DNA from: Aurantimicrobium minutum
GTDB lineage: Bacteria; Actinomycetota; Actinomycetes; Actinomycetales; Microbacteriaceae
Length of the DNA: 64,000 nucleotides
Assembly: GCF_029894165.1 (NCBI RefSeq)
Contig: NZ_JARXXU010000001.1
Location: 682,001 to 746,000, forward strand
Direction of reading: 5' to 3'
This document shows, piece by piece, positions 8,079-17,104 of the stretch. Within the stretch, counting starts at the first letter, position 1. Each line of letters starts with the position of its first letter. The notes beneath the pieces are model-generated. The model was given only the letters and a program-made list of their open reading frames with translations. It was not told the DNA's origin and ran no database searches. Both the position numbers and the translations under genes were made by a program.

Positions 8079-8978
8079 ATGCTGACTAGAGAAGAGTTTG
8101 GTGCGCGCGTGAGCGCGGGCCCTCTCGCCATTGATGGTGGCATGAGCACTGAGCTGGAACAGCAAGGCTGCCGGTTAGAAGGTTCCCTGTGGACCGCGCA
8201 AGCCTTGCTGGATACTCCTGAGCTCATTGCCTCCGCCCACCGCGCCTATGTAGAGGCCGGGGCGGCAGTGGTCATCACGGCCAGTTATCAAATCTCCCGT
8301 GCAGGTTTTATCGAGGCAGGCCTGACAGCCTCTGATGCTGACCGCGCTCTGCGCGCCAGCATCGACGTTGCCCGCACAGCGGTCGCAGGCACCACCACTC
8401 TCGTGGCTGCGAGCGTGGGGCCTTATGGCGCCATCCTGCACGACGGCAGTGAATACCGAGGCAACTACGGGAAGACACAAGAAGAGCTTCACGCTTTCCA
8501 CGCAGAGCGCCTCGAGGTGTTGCTGTCTGCGAACCCTGACCTCCTCGCCATCGAAACCATTCCTGATGCGCTCGAAGCACAGGCGCTGGTGGACGCGCTC
8601 GCCGACTATCCCGACGCTGTGGCGTGGATGAGTTTCTCGATTGGCCCGGATGGGCGCCTGTGGGCAGGGCAGACTCTGGGGGAGGCGACGCAGATAGCCG
8701 TGAGCTCTCCCGCTATTGCGGCCATCGGTGTCAACTGCGTTGACCCTGTGCTGGTTAGCGCTGCGATCGCAGAGATGCGCACCGTGACCGATCTGCCCAT
8801 CGTGATCTATGCCAACGGGGGTGGAACGTGGAACCCCGAGACGGGGATCTGGGAAAACGCTGCTGTAGATGCCCTCGTTGCCTCCTCAGCCCAGTGGGTT
8901 AAACAAGGTGCGGGGCTAATCGGCGGGTGTTGTGGAACGCACGCTGGGGATATTCGCCAGCTTGCTGCGGCGCTGTAG
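8079..8978 (+). CDS. mmuM: Homocysteine S-methyltransferase
   Basis: A cobalamin-independent enzyme of 299 aa that transfers a methyl group from S-methylmethionine (or S-adenosylmethionine) to homocysteine, giving methionine. The three zinc-binding cysteines of the family are visible: C220 in GVNC and C284/C285 in GGCCGTHAGD. The N-terminal IDGGMSTELEQQG and the WMSFSIGPDGRLWAG core are typical of MmuM/YagD. It lies 31 bp after the MFS gene and ends back-to-back with sdaA. Whether the MFS gene carries a related substrate is unknown; no S-methylmethionine permease of the APC type is present here. Confidence 0.92.
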   Translation: MLTREEFGARVSAGPLAIDGGMSTELEQQGCRLEGSLWTAQALLDTPELIASAHRAYVEAGAAVVITASYQISRAGFIEAGLTASDADRALRASIDVARTAVAGTTTLVAASVGPYGAILHDGSEYRGNYGKTQEELHAFHAERLEVLLSANPDLLAIETIPDALEAQALVDALADYPDAVAWMSFSIGPDGRLWAGQTLGEATQIAVSSPAIAAIGVNCVDPVLVSAAIAEMRTVTDLPIVIYANGGGTWNPETGIWENAAVDALVASSAQWVKQGAGLIGGCCGTHAGDIRQLAAAL

Positions 8979-10346
8979 CTAGCACTCAATCACGTTGACG
9001 GCGAGGCCGCCTTCGCTGGTCTCTTTGTACTTGGTGGACATGTCGAGGCCTGTTTGACGCATCGTCTCAATGACAGTGTCCAGGGAGACCACGTGGGAGC
9101 CGTCACCGTGTAGGGCAAGCCGAGCTGCGCTGACCGCCGTCGACGCAGCAATGGCATTGCGTTCAATGCAGGGGATTTGGACAAGTCCGCCCACCGGGTC
9201 ACAGGTGAGGCCGAGGTGGTGTTCCATCGCAATCTCTGCCGCATTCTCCACTTGGCGGGGTGTTCCGCCTAGCACGGCACATAATCCGCCTGCCGCCATG
9301 GCGCAGGCGGGGCCAATCTCTCCTTGGCATCCTGCCTCGGCACCCGAGATAGAGGCATTGGCCTTGAAGAGGGAACCAATGGCGGTGGCGGTGAGGAGAT
9401 AGCGGTGAATCCCGTCCGCGTCAGCCCCGTTAACAAACCGGAGGTAGTAGCTGGCCACGGCAGGAACGATGCCGGCAGCACCATTGGTGGGGGCGGTCAC
9501 GACTCGGCCGCCAGCTGCATTCTCTTCGTTGACGGCCAGGGCAAAGGCATGCAGCCATTCGGTGGTGGTGTCCCGGTCGTGGGCAGTATCGGCGGCGACG
9601 AGATGTTCGCGAAGCTCGGCAGCACGTCGTTTGACCTGCAAGCCTCCGGGAAGAATTCCCGTGGAGTTCAACCCTGCCTCCACACACCGGTGCATGGCGT
9701 CCCAGATTGCATCGAGGCGGTGAGTCACCTCGTCCATGCTGTGTTGGGACAGCTCATTAGCCAGGGCAATCTGGTCGATGTGGAGGTTGTTCTCCTCACA
9801 CAACGCGATCAAGGCGGCTGAGGTGGCAAAGGGCATGGGCCACAGGTGCTCCGAACCGGGGGATACTTCGTCGCCTTCCCGGCGGATGAAGCCGCCTCCG
9901 ACGGAATAGTAGGTTTCTTCGCTGAGGAGATCCCCGTTCTCGCTCAGGGCACGCAGCCTCAAGGCATTTGGGTGACCAGGGAGTCTGGTTCGAGGTTCAA
10001 ACTGGATGTCCTCGGTGGTGAAAACGATGGAATGGGTGCCTCCCAGCAGAATGCGCGGACCCGTCTCGAGGGCAGCCCACGCATTTCTTACTTTGATCGG
10101 AAGACACGTCTCTGGGGACAAGCCGCTCAGACCAGCAATCACGGCACCGGGGGTGCCGTGACCTATTCCAGTGGAACCCAGTGAGCCATACAGCACACAC
10201 GTGACGCGGGCGACTTGGTTCAGAACCCCGTCGTGGGTCAGGCGCTGGGCAAAATCCCGCGCAGCGCGCATCGGTCCCACGGTGTGAGAGCTCGAGGGGC
10301 CAATACCAATCGAGAACAGGTCAAAGGCGGAGACATACGCGGTCAC
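8979..10346 (-). CDS. sdaA: L-serine ammonia-lyase, single-chain Fe-S type
   Basis: Converts L-serine to pyruvate and ammonia. At 455 aa it has the fused alpha and beta domains of the single-polypeptide form. The N-terminal GPSSSHTVGPM motif is at 16-26. The cysteines expected to hold the [4Fe-4S] cluster are in the C-terminal half (AEAGCQGEIGPAC and LGLTCDPVGGLVQIPC). The start is GTG. The stop codon abuts that of mmuM with no spacer, so the two genes converge exactly. Together with ilvA at 59.7 kb it provides hydroxy-amino-acid catabolism, but the two are not linked in an operon. Confidence 0.94.
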   Translation of the reverse strand: MTAYVSAFDLFSIGIGPSSSHTVGPMRAARDFAQRLTHDGVLNQVARVTCVLYGSLGSTGIGHGTPGAVIAGLSGLSPETCLPIKVRNAWAALETGPRILLGGTHSIVFTTEDIQFEPRTRLPGHPNALRLRALSENGDLLSEETYYSVGGGFIRREGDEVSPGSEHLWPMPFATSAALIALCEENNLHIDQIALANELSQHSMDEVTHRLDAIWDAMHRCVEAGLNSTGILPGGLQVKRRAAELREHLVAADTAHDRDTTTEWLHAFALAVNEENAAGGRVVTAPTNGAAGIVPAVASYYLRFVNGADADGIHRYLLTATAIGSLFKANASISGAEAGCQGEIGPACAMAAGGLCAVLGGTPRQVENAAEIAMEHHLGLTCDPVGGLVQIPCIERNAIAASTAVSAARLALHGDGSHVVSLDTVIETMRQTGLDMSTKYKETSEGGLAVNVIEC

Positions 10347-10407
10347 GTCTTGAGCCTATGACGATGTGACAAGAAAGTCTGTAGTGGAACGTGTGAGGCA
10401 AGGGGTG

Positions 10408-11931
10408 TTAGATCCAGCTCGGCAGCCACATGTGGATGTGCCAGTACCAATATGGAATCTGCATTCCTGTCCACAGCGGGTAGAAAAAGATACTCAGTAG
10501 AACCGTCAGAATGCCAAAACACGTCACGATCGCGATGCCTGTAGTTTTGCGCTCAGGAGTGTCTGTTTCTTTGCCCAGAATAATGCCGAGCGCAAAAGTC
10601 AGTGCCAGGATCATGTAGGGCTCGTAAATGATGCCGTAGAACTGGAACACGGTCCGGTTCAGATACATCAGCCACGGCACATAGCCAGCAACCATGCCCA
10701 TCAGGATGAAGCCGACTTTCCATTCGCGGTAACGCACCAGGCGATAGACCAGGTAGATCACGGCCGCTGTCCCACCCCACCAGATCAGGGGGTTTGCCAG
10801 TGCAGTGATCGCAGACGAACAGCTATCGAATGTGCACCCCGCATCGCCGTTGGTTGCGCCTTGGTAGAACATGCTCGTGGGGCGCCACATGATCAGCCAG
10901 CTCAGTGGGTTGGCTTGGTACGAGTGCGGAGTGGTCAAGCCCACATGGAAGCCATACGCCGACACGTGATACGCCCACAGACTCTGGAACCAGTCGGGAA
11001 CCCACGAGAACAACCCCGTCCAGCGGGTGCCGGACTCTGCCGTGACAATATCCCGGTAGTACCCGCCCCGGGTGCTGATCCAGCCGAACCAGCTAGACAC
11101 ATAGGTCACCGCAGCGATGGGGAACATCAACACAAAGGTGGCGGGAGCTTGTTTGAGCACGGCGGCAGAGAACCAGAACGGCAATCCCACACGGCGCCGA
11201 TCCAGCGCATCCATCACCACGACGTAGAGGGCGAAGGCGGCCAGGAAATACAGCCCCGACCATTTCACACTGCAAGCCAGGCCAAAGGCCAGCCCCGCAA
11301 GAATCAGATAAGGACGTCCCCACATCGTGGGGCCCCAGGTGGGACCGTCGTCTTCTTCGCTGAGGCCTGCACGTTTTCGGGCCATCCAGGCCTGGAGTCT
11401 CGGCAGATTACGCTGGCGATCCAGAAGGATCAGCCCAAAGCCGGCCAGAGTGAAGAGGGTCACGAAGTTATCCAGCAGGCTCACCCGCGAGAGAACGATG
11501 GCATGGCCATCGATGGCCATGAGTATTCCCGCAATGACGGCTAGCAGGGTTGAGCCGAAGAGACGCTTGGCAATGAGCATGACCAGGAGCACGATGAGAA
11601 TGCCCGCGATGGCGACGCCAATTCGCCAGCCGAAGGAATCCTGCGCACCAACAGCCGCCATGCCGAGGGCGATGAGCCATTTACCGAGCTGGGGGTGAAC
11701 GACATAGGAAGGATCCGTGGTGAAGCCGTCGGTGACGCCCGCATTAAACTTCTCGTCAGCCCCGTCACCCCAGGTAGTTTCGTAGCCGTTATTCCACAGC
11801 GTCCAGGCATCCTTCACATAGAAAGTCTCATCAAAGACCAGCGAGTGGGGGTTGCCGAGGTTCCACAGGCGCAGCACAGCAGCAAGCAGCAGCACTGCTG
11901 CGGGAGCTCCCCATGTCCACGCACGATTCAC
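10408..11931 (-). CDS. pmt: Polyprenyl-phosphate-mannose--protein mannosyltransferase (GT39)
   Basis: A 507-aa GT-C membrane enzyme that O-mannosylates Ser/Thr of secreted proteins during Sec export, using polyprenyl-phosphate mannose. About ten hydrophobic helices are present. The catalytic Asp-Glu pair D34/E35 (VFDETFYVKDAW) sits in the first extracytoplasmic loop as in yeast Pmt proteins and the mycobacterial homologue. The start is GTG. It is divergent from rsmI with 41 bp between them, an arrangement common in actinobacteria. Ser/Thr/Ala-rich exported proteins in the window (at 1.7 and 39 kb) would be plausible clients; that is inference. Confidence 0.92.
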   Translation of the reverse strand: MNRAWTWGAPAAVLLLAAVLRLWNLGNPHSLVFDETFYVKDAWTLWNNGYETTWGDGADEKFNAGVTDGFTTDPSYVVHPQLGKWLIALGMAAVGAQDSFGWRIGVAIAGILIVLLVMLIAKRLFGSTLLAVIAGILMAIDGHAIVLSRVSLLDNFVTLFTLAGFGLILLDRQRNLPRLQAWMARKRAGLSEEDDGPTWGPTMWGRPYLILAGLAFGLACSVKWSGLYFLAAFALYVVVMDALDRRRVGLPFWFSAAVLKQAPATFVLMFPIAAVTYVSSWFGWISTRGGYYRDIVTAESGTRWTGLFSWVPDWFQSLWAYHVSAYGFHVGLTTPHSYQANPLSWLIMWRPTSMFYQGATNGDAGCTFDSCSSAITALANPLIWWGGTAAVIYLVYRLVRYREWKVGFILMGMVAGYVPWLMYLNRTVFQFYGIIYEPYMILALTFALGIILGKETDTPERKTTGIAIVTCFGILTVLLSIFFYPLWTGMQIPYWYWHIHMWLPSWI

Positions 11932-11972
11932 CCGTTCAGCCTATCGAGTGAGAACCTGACAAACTGGGGAGT

Positions 11973-12794
11973 GTGATCATCCTTGCAGCCACCCCGATTG
12001 GTAACCTCGGCGATGCCTCGACGCGGTTGGTGGAAGCACTGAGTGACGCGACGGTCATCGCCAGTGAAGACACGCGCACCACCTCCAAGCTTCTGAACGC
12101 CCTGGGGATTGAGAATCGTCCCCGCTTGATTGCCCTGCACGATCACAACGAGACCACCAAAAGCCCCGAAATCATTGAGCTCGCCAAAGTTCAGGACGTG
12201 CTCGTGCTCTCCGATGCGGGAATGCCTACGGTGAGTGATCCGGGCTTCCACCTTGTTGAAGCAGCCGCTGCCGCGGGTGTGCAGATCACCGTTATCCCTG
12301 GACCCAGTGCGGTGATTACCGCGCTCGCGGTGGCAGGTTTGCCCACCGACCGCTTCACCTTTGAAGGTTTCTTGCCCCGCAAGAGCGGGGAACGCACAAG
12401 CGTGTTCCGTGAATTAGCCCGTGAATCTCGCACCATGGTGTTCTTTGAATCCCCTAATCGCATTGCGGAGTCACTGGCAGATGCCCGTGACGAGCTGGGC
12501 GCGGAGCGCCTGGCAGCCGTATGCCGCGAGCTCACCAAGATGTATGAAGAGGTCAAGCGCGGCAGTCTTGCCGAGCTCGCCGACTGGGCCGCCGACGGCG
12601 TCCGCGGCGAGATTGTGCTCGTCATCGGCGGTGCAACGGCCGCAACACTGACTCTCGAAGATGGTCTGGTCGAAGTGCAACGCCTCGTGGCCGATGGCAT
12701 GCGTCTGAAGGAAGCCTCTACCCAGGTGGCAGAAGAGACTGGTCTGTCCAAGCGGGAGCTGTATCAGGCAGCATTAAGTTCACGCTTGACCTAA
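11973..12794 (+). CDS. rsmI: 16S rRNA (cytidine1402-2'-O)-methyltransferase
   Basis: SAM-dependent tetrapyrrole-methylase-fold enzyme of 273 aa that methylates the ribose of C1402 in 16S rRNA and tunes decoding fidelity. Family motifs are all visible: ATPIGNLGDAS, ASEDTRTTSKLL, LVLSDAGMPTVSDPG, VIPGPSAVITALAVAGLP and FEGFLPRK. The start is GTG. In many actinobacteria the next genes are metG and tatD; here about 10 kb of haem genes intervene. Confidence 0.95.
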   Translation: MIILAATPIGNLGDASTRLVEALSDATVIASEDTRTTSKLLNALGIENRPRLIALHDHNETTKSPEIIELAKVQDVLVLSDAGMPTVSDPGFHLVEAAAAAGVQITVIPGPSAVITALAVAGLPTDRFTFEGFLPRKSGERTSVFRELARESRTMVFFESPNRIAESLADARDELGAERLAAVCRELTKMYEEVKRGSLAELADWAADGVRGEIVLVIGGATAATLTLEDGLVEVQRLVADGMRLKEASTQVAEETGLSKRELYQAALSSRLT

Positions 12795-12835
12795 CCAGTT
12801 TGGGCGGGGAGATGAAACTCAGATCAGAGTGCTTC

Positions 12836-13942
12836 TCAATAGCTTGTGGTTTCTTCTGCAACAACAGGAAGTTCACGCCGCAGATTGGGGCAACACCCAA
12901 CAGCGCAACGGTCAGCCCACGGACCGAGCGAGCTGAGTGCCTGTGGTTTGGCGTTGGCAATGCGTTCGTTGATCAATTCCGCAATCCCTTCAACAAAAAT
13001 GTCATGATCTCCAGGAGTCGCTACTCGCTTAAAACGTAGGCCCAGATCGGAGGCAGTCTCGGCTGCCTCATTGTCTAAGTCCCAGATGACTTCTACGTGA
13101 TCGCTGACAAAACCCAGTGGTACCACGACAACGGCTCGTGATCCTAAGTTGGCGACTTCAGCAATTGCATCATTAATATCGGGTTCTAGCCACGGCATGG
13201 CGGGAGATCCGCTTCGTGATTGATAAACCAACTGCCAGTTCAGTCCTTCGGTTTCAACTGATTTCTGGACGTCTTCCATGATGAGTTTCGCCGCAGCCAA
13301 ATGTTGCGCCGCGTAAGCGCCACCTGGTTGGGCAAATTCTTGCCTCCGTGCAGGAGGCCCCGATGTTTCACCCATCCCATCCGGGATGGAGTGTGTTGTG
13401 AATAAAACGGCAATGTCAGTGACAGGAATTCCCTCAGACGTTATCTCGGCGACAGCGTCAGCTGTGGCTGTCATAAAAGGAGTGAGGAAACCGGGGTGAT
13501 CGAAATAGTGGCGAACTTTATCGATTCGCATTTTCCCAACCAGCTCGTTATCTGCGAGTGCCTGATAGAGGTTTTCTCGATATTGTCTGCAACCCGAGTA
13601 CGAGGAGTAGGCGCTCGTGACCCACGCTAAAACCGTGCGGTGGCCATCTTCATACATTTGACTTATGACATCTGCGAAGAACGGCTCACTGTTTCTATTA
13701 GCCCAGTAAATGGGAATATCTATTCCCTTGCGGGGGAAGATATCCCTCATTTTGTTTAAAAGCGCGCGATTTTGGTCGTTGATAGGGCTGATGCCACCTA
13801 AAGCCATGTAATGGTGGGAAACCTCCTCGAGTCTCTCTCGAGGGATACCTCGGCCTGCGGTAACTCGTTCCAAGAATGGCATGACCTCGTCGGGACCTTC
13901 TGGGCCTCCGAAAGAAGTCAAAAGTATGGCGTCGTAGCTCAT
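12836..13942 (-). CDS. hemH: Coproporphyrin ferrochelatase (HemH/CpfC), [2Fe-2S] type
   Basis: Inserts ferrous iron into coproporphyrin III in the coproporphyrin-dependent haem route. It has 368 aa. The catalytic His and Glu are H184 (TTHSIPDGM) and E284 (SDHVEVIWDLD). Four cysteines, C118 (YSGCRQY) and C346, C350 and C351 (DRCAVGCC), match the [2Fe-2S] ligand set of actinobacterial ferrochelatases. It is the last gene of the minus-strand haem operon and its start overlaps the end of hemQ by 4 bp (ATGA). It converges with rsmI across a 41-bp gap with no clear terminator. Confidence 0.95.
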   Translation of the reverse strand: MSYDAILLTSFGGPEGPDEVMPFLERVTAGRGIPRERLEEVSHHYMALGGISPINDQNRALLNKMRDIFPRKGIDIPIYWANRNSEPFFADVISQMYEDGHRTVLAWVTSAYSSYSGCRQYRENLYQALADNELVGKMRIDKVRHYFDHPGFLTPFMTATADAVAEITSEGIPVTDIAVLFTTHSIPDGMGETSGPPARRQEFAQPGGAYAAQHLAAAKLIMEDVQKSVETEGLNWQLVYQSRSGSPAMPWLEPDINDAIAEVANLGSRAVVVVPLGFVSDHVEVIWDLDNEAAETASDLGLRFKRVATPGDHDIFVEGIAELINERIANAKPQALSSLGPWADRCAVGCCPNLRRELPVVAEETTSY

Positions 13943-14625
13943 GAGAACAGCTTTCCAATCTGCTGAAGGTCGATACGTTGACCGGTAAAAAAGGGAACTT
14001 CCTCGCGAACATGCAGGCGAGCTTTGGTGTAGCGGAGATCCCGCATCATGTCGACTATCTCGTGCAGATCCTCTGATTCAAGGGCCAGTAACCATTCATA
14101 GTCCCCCAGGGCAAAGGAGGCCACGGTGCTCGAGGTAATGCCGGAATAGTTGTGCCCCGCAACTCCATGTTCGATAAGCATGTCTCGCCGTTCTGATTCA
14201 TCCAGGAGGTACCAATCGTAGGAACGCACGAACGGATACATACATAACCACTTCTTTGCTTCGACCCCCAGCATGAAGCCAGGAACATGGCTCCGATTGA
14301 ATTCAGCTGGACGGTGCAGTCCCATACCTGTCCAGGTGGGAACTGCGAGCTGTCCTAGTTGGGTATGAAGGAATGTAGAAAGAGCTCCTTGAATATCTTC
14401 AGCACGAGGTGCGTGGAGCCACAACAACAACTCGGTGTCCCCCCGAAATCCGCGGATGTCGTAGGCACCGCGGAGGGTGATGTCCTGTTCGGCGAGATCC
14501 AGCACCCACTGGTTGAATTCTTCCGAGGTGATGTCAGGTTCCACAAGTTTTCCACGCAATTGGTAAGCCGACCAATTCGTATATCGAATGGTGTTGTTGA
14601 TGTGTTCTAGCTTGTCCGTGGTCAT
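13939..14625 (-). CDS. hemQ: Coproheme decarboxylase HemQ/ChdC
   Basis: Chlorite-dismutase-fold enzyme that performs the last step of the coproporphyrin-dependent pathway, decarboxylating coproheme to haem b with peroxide. The chosen start is the ATG at 14625 (MTTDKLEH), which overlaps the hemY stop in ATGA and gives 228 aa; the longer upstream frame is unlikely. H158 (VAGHNY) fits the proximal haem ligand, Y136 (RSYDWYL) the radical tyrosine and H113 (FNRSHVPG) the distal base of the actinobacterial ChdC type. Its presence with an Fe-S ferrochelatase shows that this organism does not use the protoporphyrin route. Confidence 0.94.
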   Translation of the reverse strand: MTTDKLEHINNTIRYTNWSAYQLRGKLVEPDITSEEFNQWVLDLAEQDITLRGAYDIRGFRGDTELLLWLHAPRAEDIQGALSTFLHTQLGQLAVPTWTGMGLHRPAEFNRSHVPGFMLGVEAKKWLCMYPFVRSYDWYLLDESERRDMLIEHGVAGHNYSGITSSTVASFALGDYEWLLALESEDLHEIVDMMRDLRYTKARLHVREEVPFFTGQRIDLQQIGKLFS

Positions 14626-15956
14626 GCTGCCATCCTTTGGTAGTGATCTCGAGTGATGCCTAAAAGCCCGTTGCCGCTGAGGTAAGGGCCACATAATTCG
14701 ATGTCGCGCTGTGCCGCAAACTCCTCCAAAGCTGCAACACGGGTCGCAGTCTTTCGGGGTGATTGATGTAGTTTGTTGATCCACTGCACCGTGCGCATTT
14801 CAGTGATTTCTGGCGCGAAAAGGGCATAAATCTGTGTGAGATCAAGCCGTGCGATGTCTCTAAGTGGCTTGTCAGGTGGCAGGCTGTCGGGGTTGTAGCT
14901 CAATCGGATGATATGCTGGTCAGTTTTTAACTGGCCAGCCACTGAAGCCCATTTCGCGTTGACGTGCGTGGTCGCTTTTGCAATGATGCGGCCGCCAGGT
15001 TCGATAAGTGCCCCGCTGCCCAGAGGGAAATCGTTGAGGCTCTGTGATGAGAGTAGAACGGTAACGAGCGTGGTTGACGTTGAGAGCGATTTTTCAGAAG
15101 CAGACACCGCGTTGGTAAGACGAATGGCTTCTTCCAGCTCTGTGCAGATACTGAGGGAGTGAGCTGTAAACGTCTCTGTCGAGGAACTGATTTCCCAGTT
15201 GTCATTGCTGAGGGACAATCCAGTGACCGGTGTTCCCAGCCGGAATTTCACGCCACGTGCACGAAGAACAGCCTCCACAATCTGTGCGAGGGAAAACATG
15301 CCTCCGCGCAGACGTGCAACGAGGGAACCAGGTCTCGCGCCGTGCGCACGAACCTGATGAGCTGCCTGAACGAGAGAGCCACATTTCTCGAAAGCCGCGA
15401 GGAGGTCGGGGAGTGTTGTAGTCGCAAGCATGTGATCAGCTGTGGTGCCATGAACACCAGCAAGAACGGGATTGACAAGTTTGGTGACAAAAGCTGCTCC
15501 CAAACGTTCAGTGACTAACTCTGCCACCGTTGTATTTTTTACTGGCGCACACGGCATGCTGTCCAAGTAGAGTGCACGATCAATTTCTTGTGGTGTGAAC
15601 AACTCTTTAATCTCGGGGGCAGAGAGGTCTGAGGGGATTCCCAATACTCCGTGCGGAATGAGAAAAGCATCACCATGTGCGGGGATTATCCGTGCGTCGG
15701 AGCGGTGGGGGTACTCAATCTCGTCTTGGAGTCCAAGTTCTCCTAAAAGATTTGTTACCTGATGACCGGCAGTAGAAAAAGAATCAGCGCCAGCATCGAT
15801 AATCTGGCCTCCGAGTTCCAGAGGTGAAAGGACACCACCGCACTCTGCGCTGGCTTCTATGAGCAGAACTCGTTCTCCTCGCCCCTGTGCCCGGAGTGCT
15901 GCCAAGAGGCCGGAGTAGCCTCCGCCAATGACAATGCGATCCCAGTGGGTGGTCAT
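14622..15956 (-). CDS. hemY: Coproporphyrinogen III oxidase, FAD-dependent (CgoX/HemY type)
   Basis: FAD-dependent oxidase of 444 aa with the dinucleotide-binding GGGYSGL at 11-17 and the LLIEASAECGG strand end. In Gram-positive bacteria this family (historically HemY, often labelled HemG) oxidises coproporphyrinogen III to coproporphyrin III, which fits the hemQ and hemH neighbours. The C-terminal YLSGNGLLGITRD... region carries the second FAD-contact motif. It overlaps hemE by 4 bp upstream and hemQ by 4 bp downstream, so the four genes form a tightly coupled operon hemE-hemY-hemQ-hemH. Confidence 0.93.
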   Translation of the reverse strand: MTTHWDRIVIGGGYSGLLAALRAQGRGERVLLIEASAECGGVLSPLELGGQIIDAGADSFSTAGHQVTNLLGELGLQDEIEYPHRSDARIIPAHGDAFLIPHGVLGIPSDLSAPEIKELFTPQEIDRALYLDSMPCAPVKNTTVAELVTERLGAAFVTKLVNPVLAGVHGTTADHMLATTTLPDLLAAFEKCGSLVQAAHQVRAHGARPGSLVARLRGGMFSLAQIVEAVLRARGVKFRLGTPVTGLSLSNDNWEISSSTETFTAHSLSICTELEEAIRLTNAVSASEKSLSTSTTLVTVLLSSQSLNDFPLGSGALIEPGGRIIAKATTHVNAKWASVAGQLKTDQHIIRLSYNPDSLPPDKPLRDIARLDLTQIYALFAPEITEMRTVQWINKLHQSPRKTATRVAALEEFAAQRDIELCGPYLSGNGLLGITRDHYQRMAA

Positions 15957-17032
15957 GCGCTGGCGAGGTGGACATACTCAACAATGCGAGTGAGAACGTC
16001 TGGGTCGGTTTCTGGCGGAACACCGTGTCCAAGGTTCACAATGTGCCCTGGGGACGAAGCGCCTTGGTCGAGAACGTCATCCAGGTGAGCCCGGATCTCT
16101 GACCATGGGGCAGTTAAGAGTGCGGGATTAATATTTCCCTGGAGGGGGACGCTGCTTCCCAGGAGGTCTTGAGCCGCAGTGAGTGGCGTGTGAAAATCCA
16201 CACCCATGACGGTGGCGCCGGCGCTATGCATCTGAGTCAAGATCTTTTGTGTGCCCAGCCCGAAATGGACACGCGGGACGGGCTCACCTTGCCCGTCCAC
16301 GAGGGGTGTCAGTTGATCAAAGAGTCGACGGGAATGAGGCAGGGCAAACTTCAGATATTCCTTTGGGTCAAGTTTCCCTGCCCAACTATCGAAAACTTGG
16401 AGTGCACTAGCACCTGCGAGAACCTGCGCCTGAATAAATGTTGCTGTGACATCTGCGCACCAACTCAGAATCGTGGACCATAAAGTTGGATCGTGTGTCA
16501 TCATGTGGCGCGAATGGGGCAGGTCGCGGGATGGCCCACCCTCGATGAGATACGAGGCAAGGGTGAAGGGCGCTCCGCCAAAGCCGATTAGGGGGGTGTT
16601 TCCCAGCTCGGCACACAGTATGCGCACTGCTTCGGTAATGGGCGAAAGGTCTATATCGCCAAGTTCTCTCAGGCGTTGGATATCGGATTGTGTTCGTACC
16701 GGTTCTGAAATGACAGGTCCCACGCCTGGTTTGATATCTACATCGATTCCAGAGAGTTTGAGGGGAATCACAATGTCGGAAAAAAATATTGCGGCGTCGA
16801 CGTGATGGCGCCTCACCGGCTGCAGGGTTATTTCTGCTGCCACATCCGGAGTGAGGCAACTGTCCAACATGGGGATGTTTTCCCTCATCTTCCGATATTC
16901 CGGAAGGGACCTTCCTGCTTGACGCATGAACCACACAGGGAGTGGTCGAGTACGGACTCCCCTCATGTTGAGTATCAGCGGAGAAGAACTCGTGCGTCCT
17001 GTGTTGAGGGGATGATCATTGGGCAACATCAC
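15953..17032 (-). CDS. hemE: Uroporphyrinogen decarboxylase
   Basis: Removes four acetate carboxyls from uroporphyrinogen III to make coproporphyrinogen III. It has 359 aa and carries the diagnostic N-terminal WFMRQAGRSLPEYR (R37 and R41 region). FFSDIVIPL contains the catalytic aspartate, and the GFGGAPFTLASYLIEGG and HFGLGTQ motifs follow. The start is either the GTG at 17032 or the ATG at 17029; neither has a clear SD. It is the first gene of the minus-strand haem operon, divergent from hemA across a 72-bp region with a 15-bp palindrome. Confidence 0.94.
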   Translation of the reverse strand: MMLPNDHPLNTGRTSSSPLILNMRGVRTRPLPVWFMRQAGRSLPEYRKMRENIPMLDSCLTPDVAAEITLQPVRRHHVDAAIFFSDIVIPLKLSGIDVDIKPGVGPVISEPVRTQSDIQRLRELGDIDLSPITEAVRILCAELGNTPLIGFGGAPFTLASYLIEGGPSRDLPHSRHMMTHDPTLWSTILSWCADVTATFIQAQVLAGASALQVFDSWAGKLDPKEYLKFALPHSRRLFDQLTPLVDGQGEPVPRVHFGLGTQKILTQMHSAGATVMGVDFHTPLTAAQDLLGSSVPLQGNINPALLTAPWSEIRAHLDDVLDQGASSPGHIVNLGHGVPPETDPDVLTRIVEYVHLASA

Positions 17033-17065
17033 GTGCTCATTGTCACGCTGTGGGAGTGGTCAGAG

Positions 17066-17080
17066 CTGACACGGTGTCAG
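17066..17080. promoter_or_regulatory. Palindrome between the divergent haem operons
   Basis: CTGACA CGG TGTCAG, a perfect 6+6 inverted repeat with a 3-bp centre, 34 bp from the hemE start and 24 bp from the hemA start. One site here could control both haem operons. The TetR-family gene at the end of the hemA operon is the obvious candidate ligand-responsive repressor, but this is inference. Confidence 0.45.
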
Positions 17081-17104
17081 AAACCGATTTGTTAGCGTGA
17101 GTGC

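Noticed and set aside
14626-14784. N-terminal extension of hemQ
   Set aside because: It lies in hemY coding sequence and would add 53 residues unlike any HemQ; the ATGA-overlap start fits operon style.
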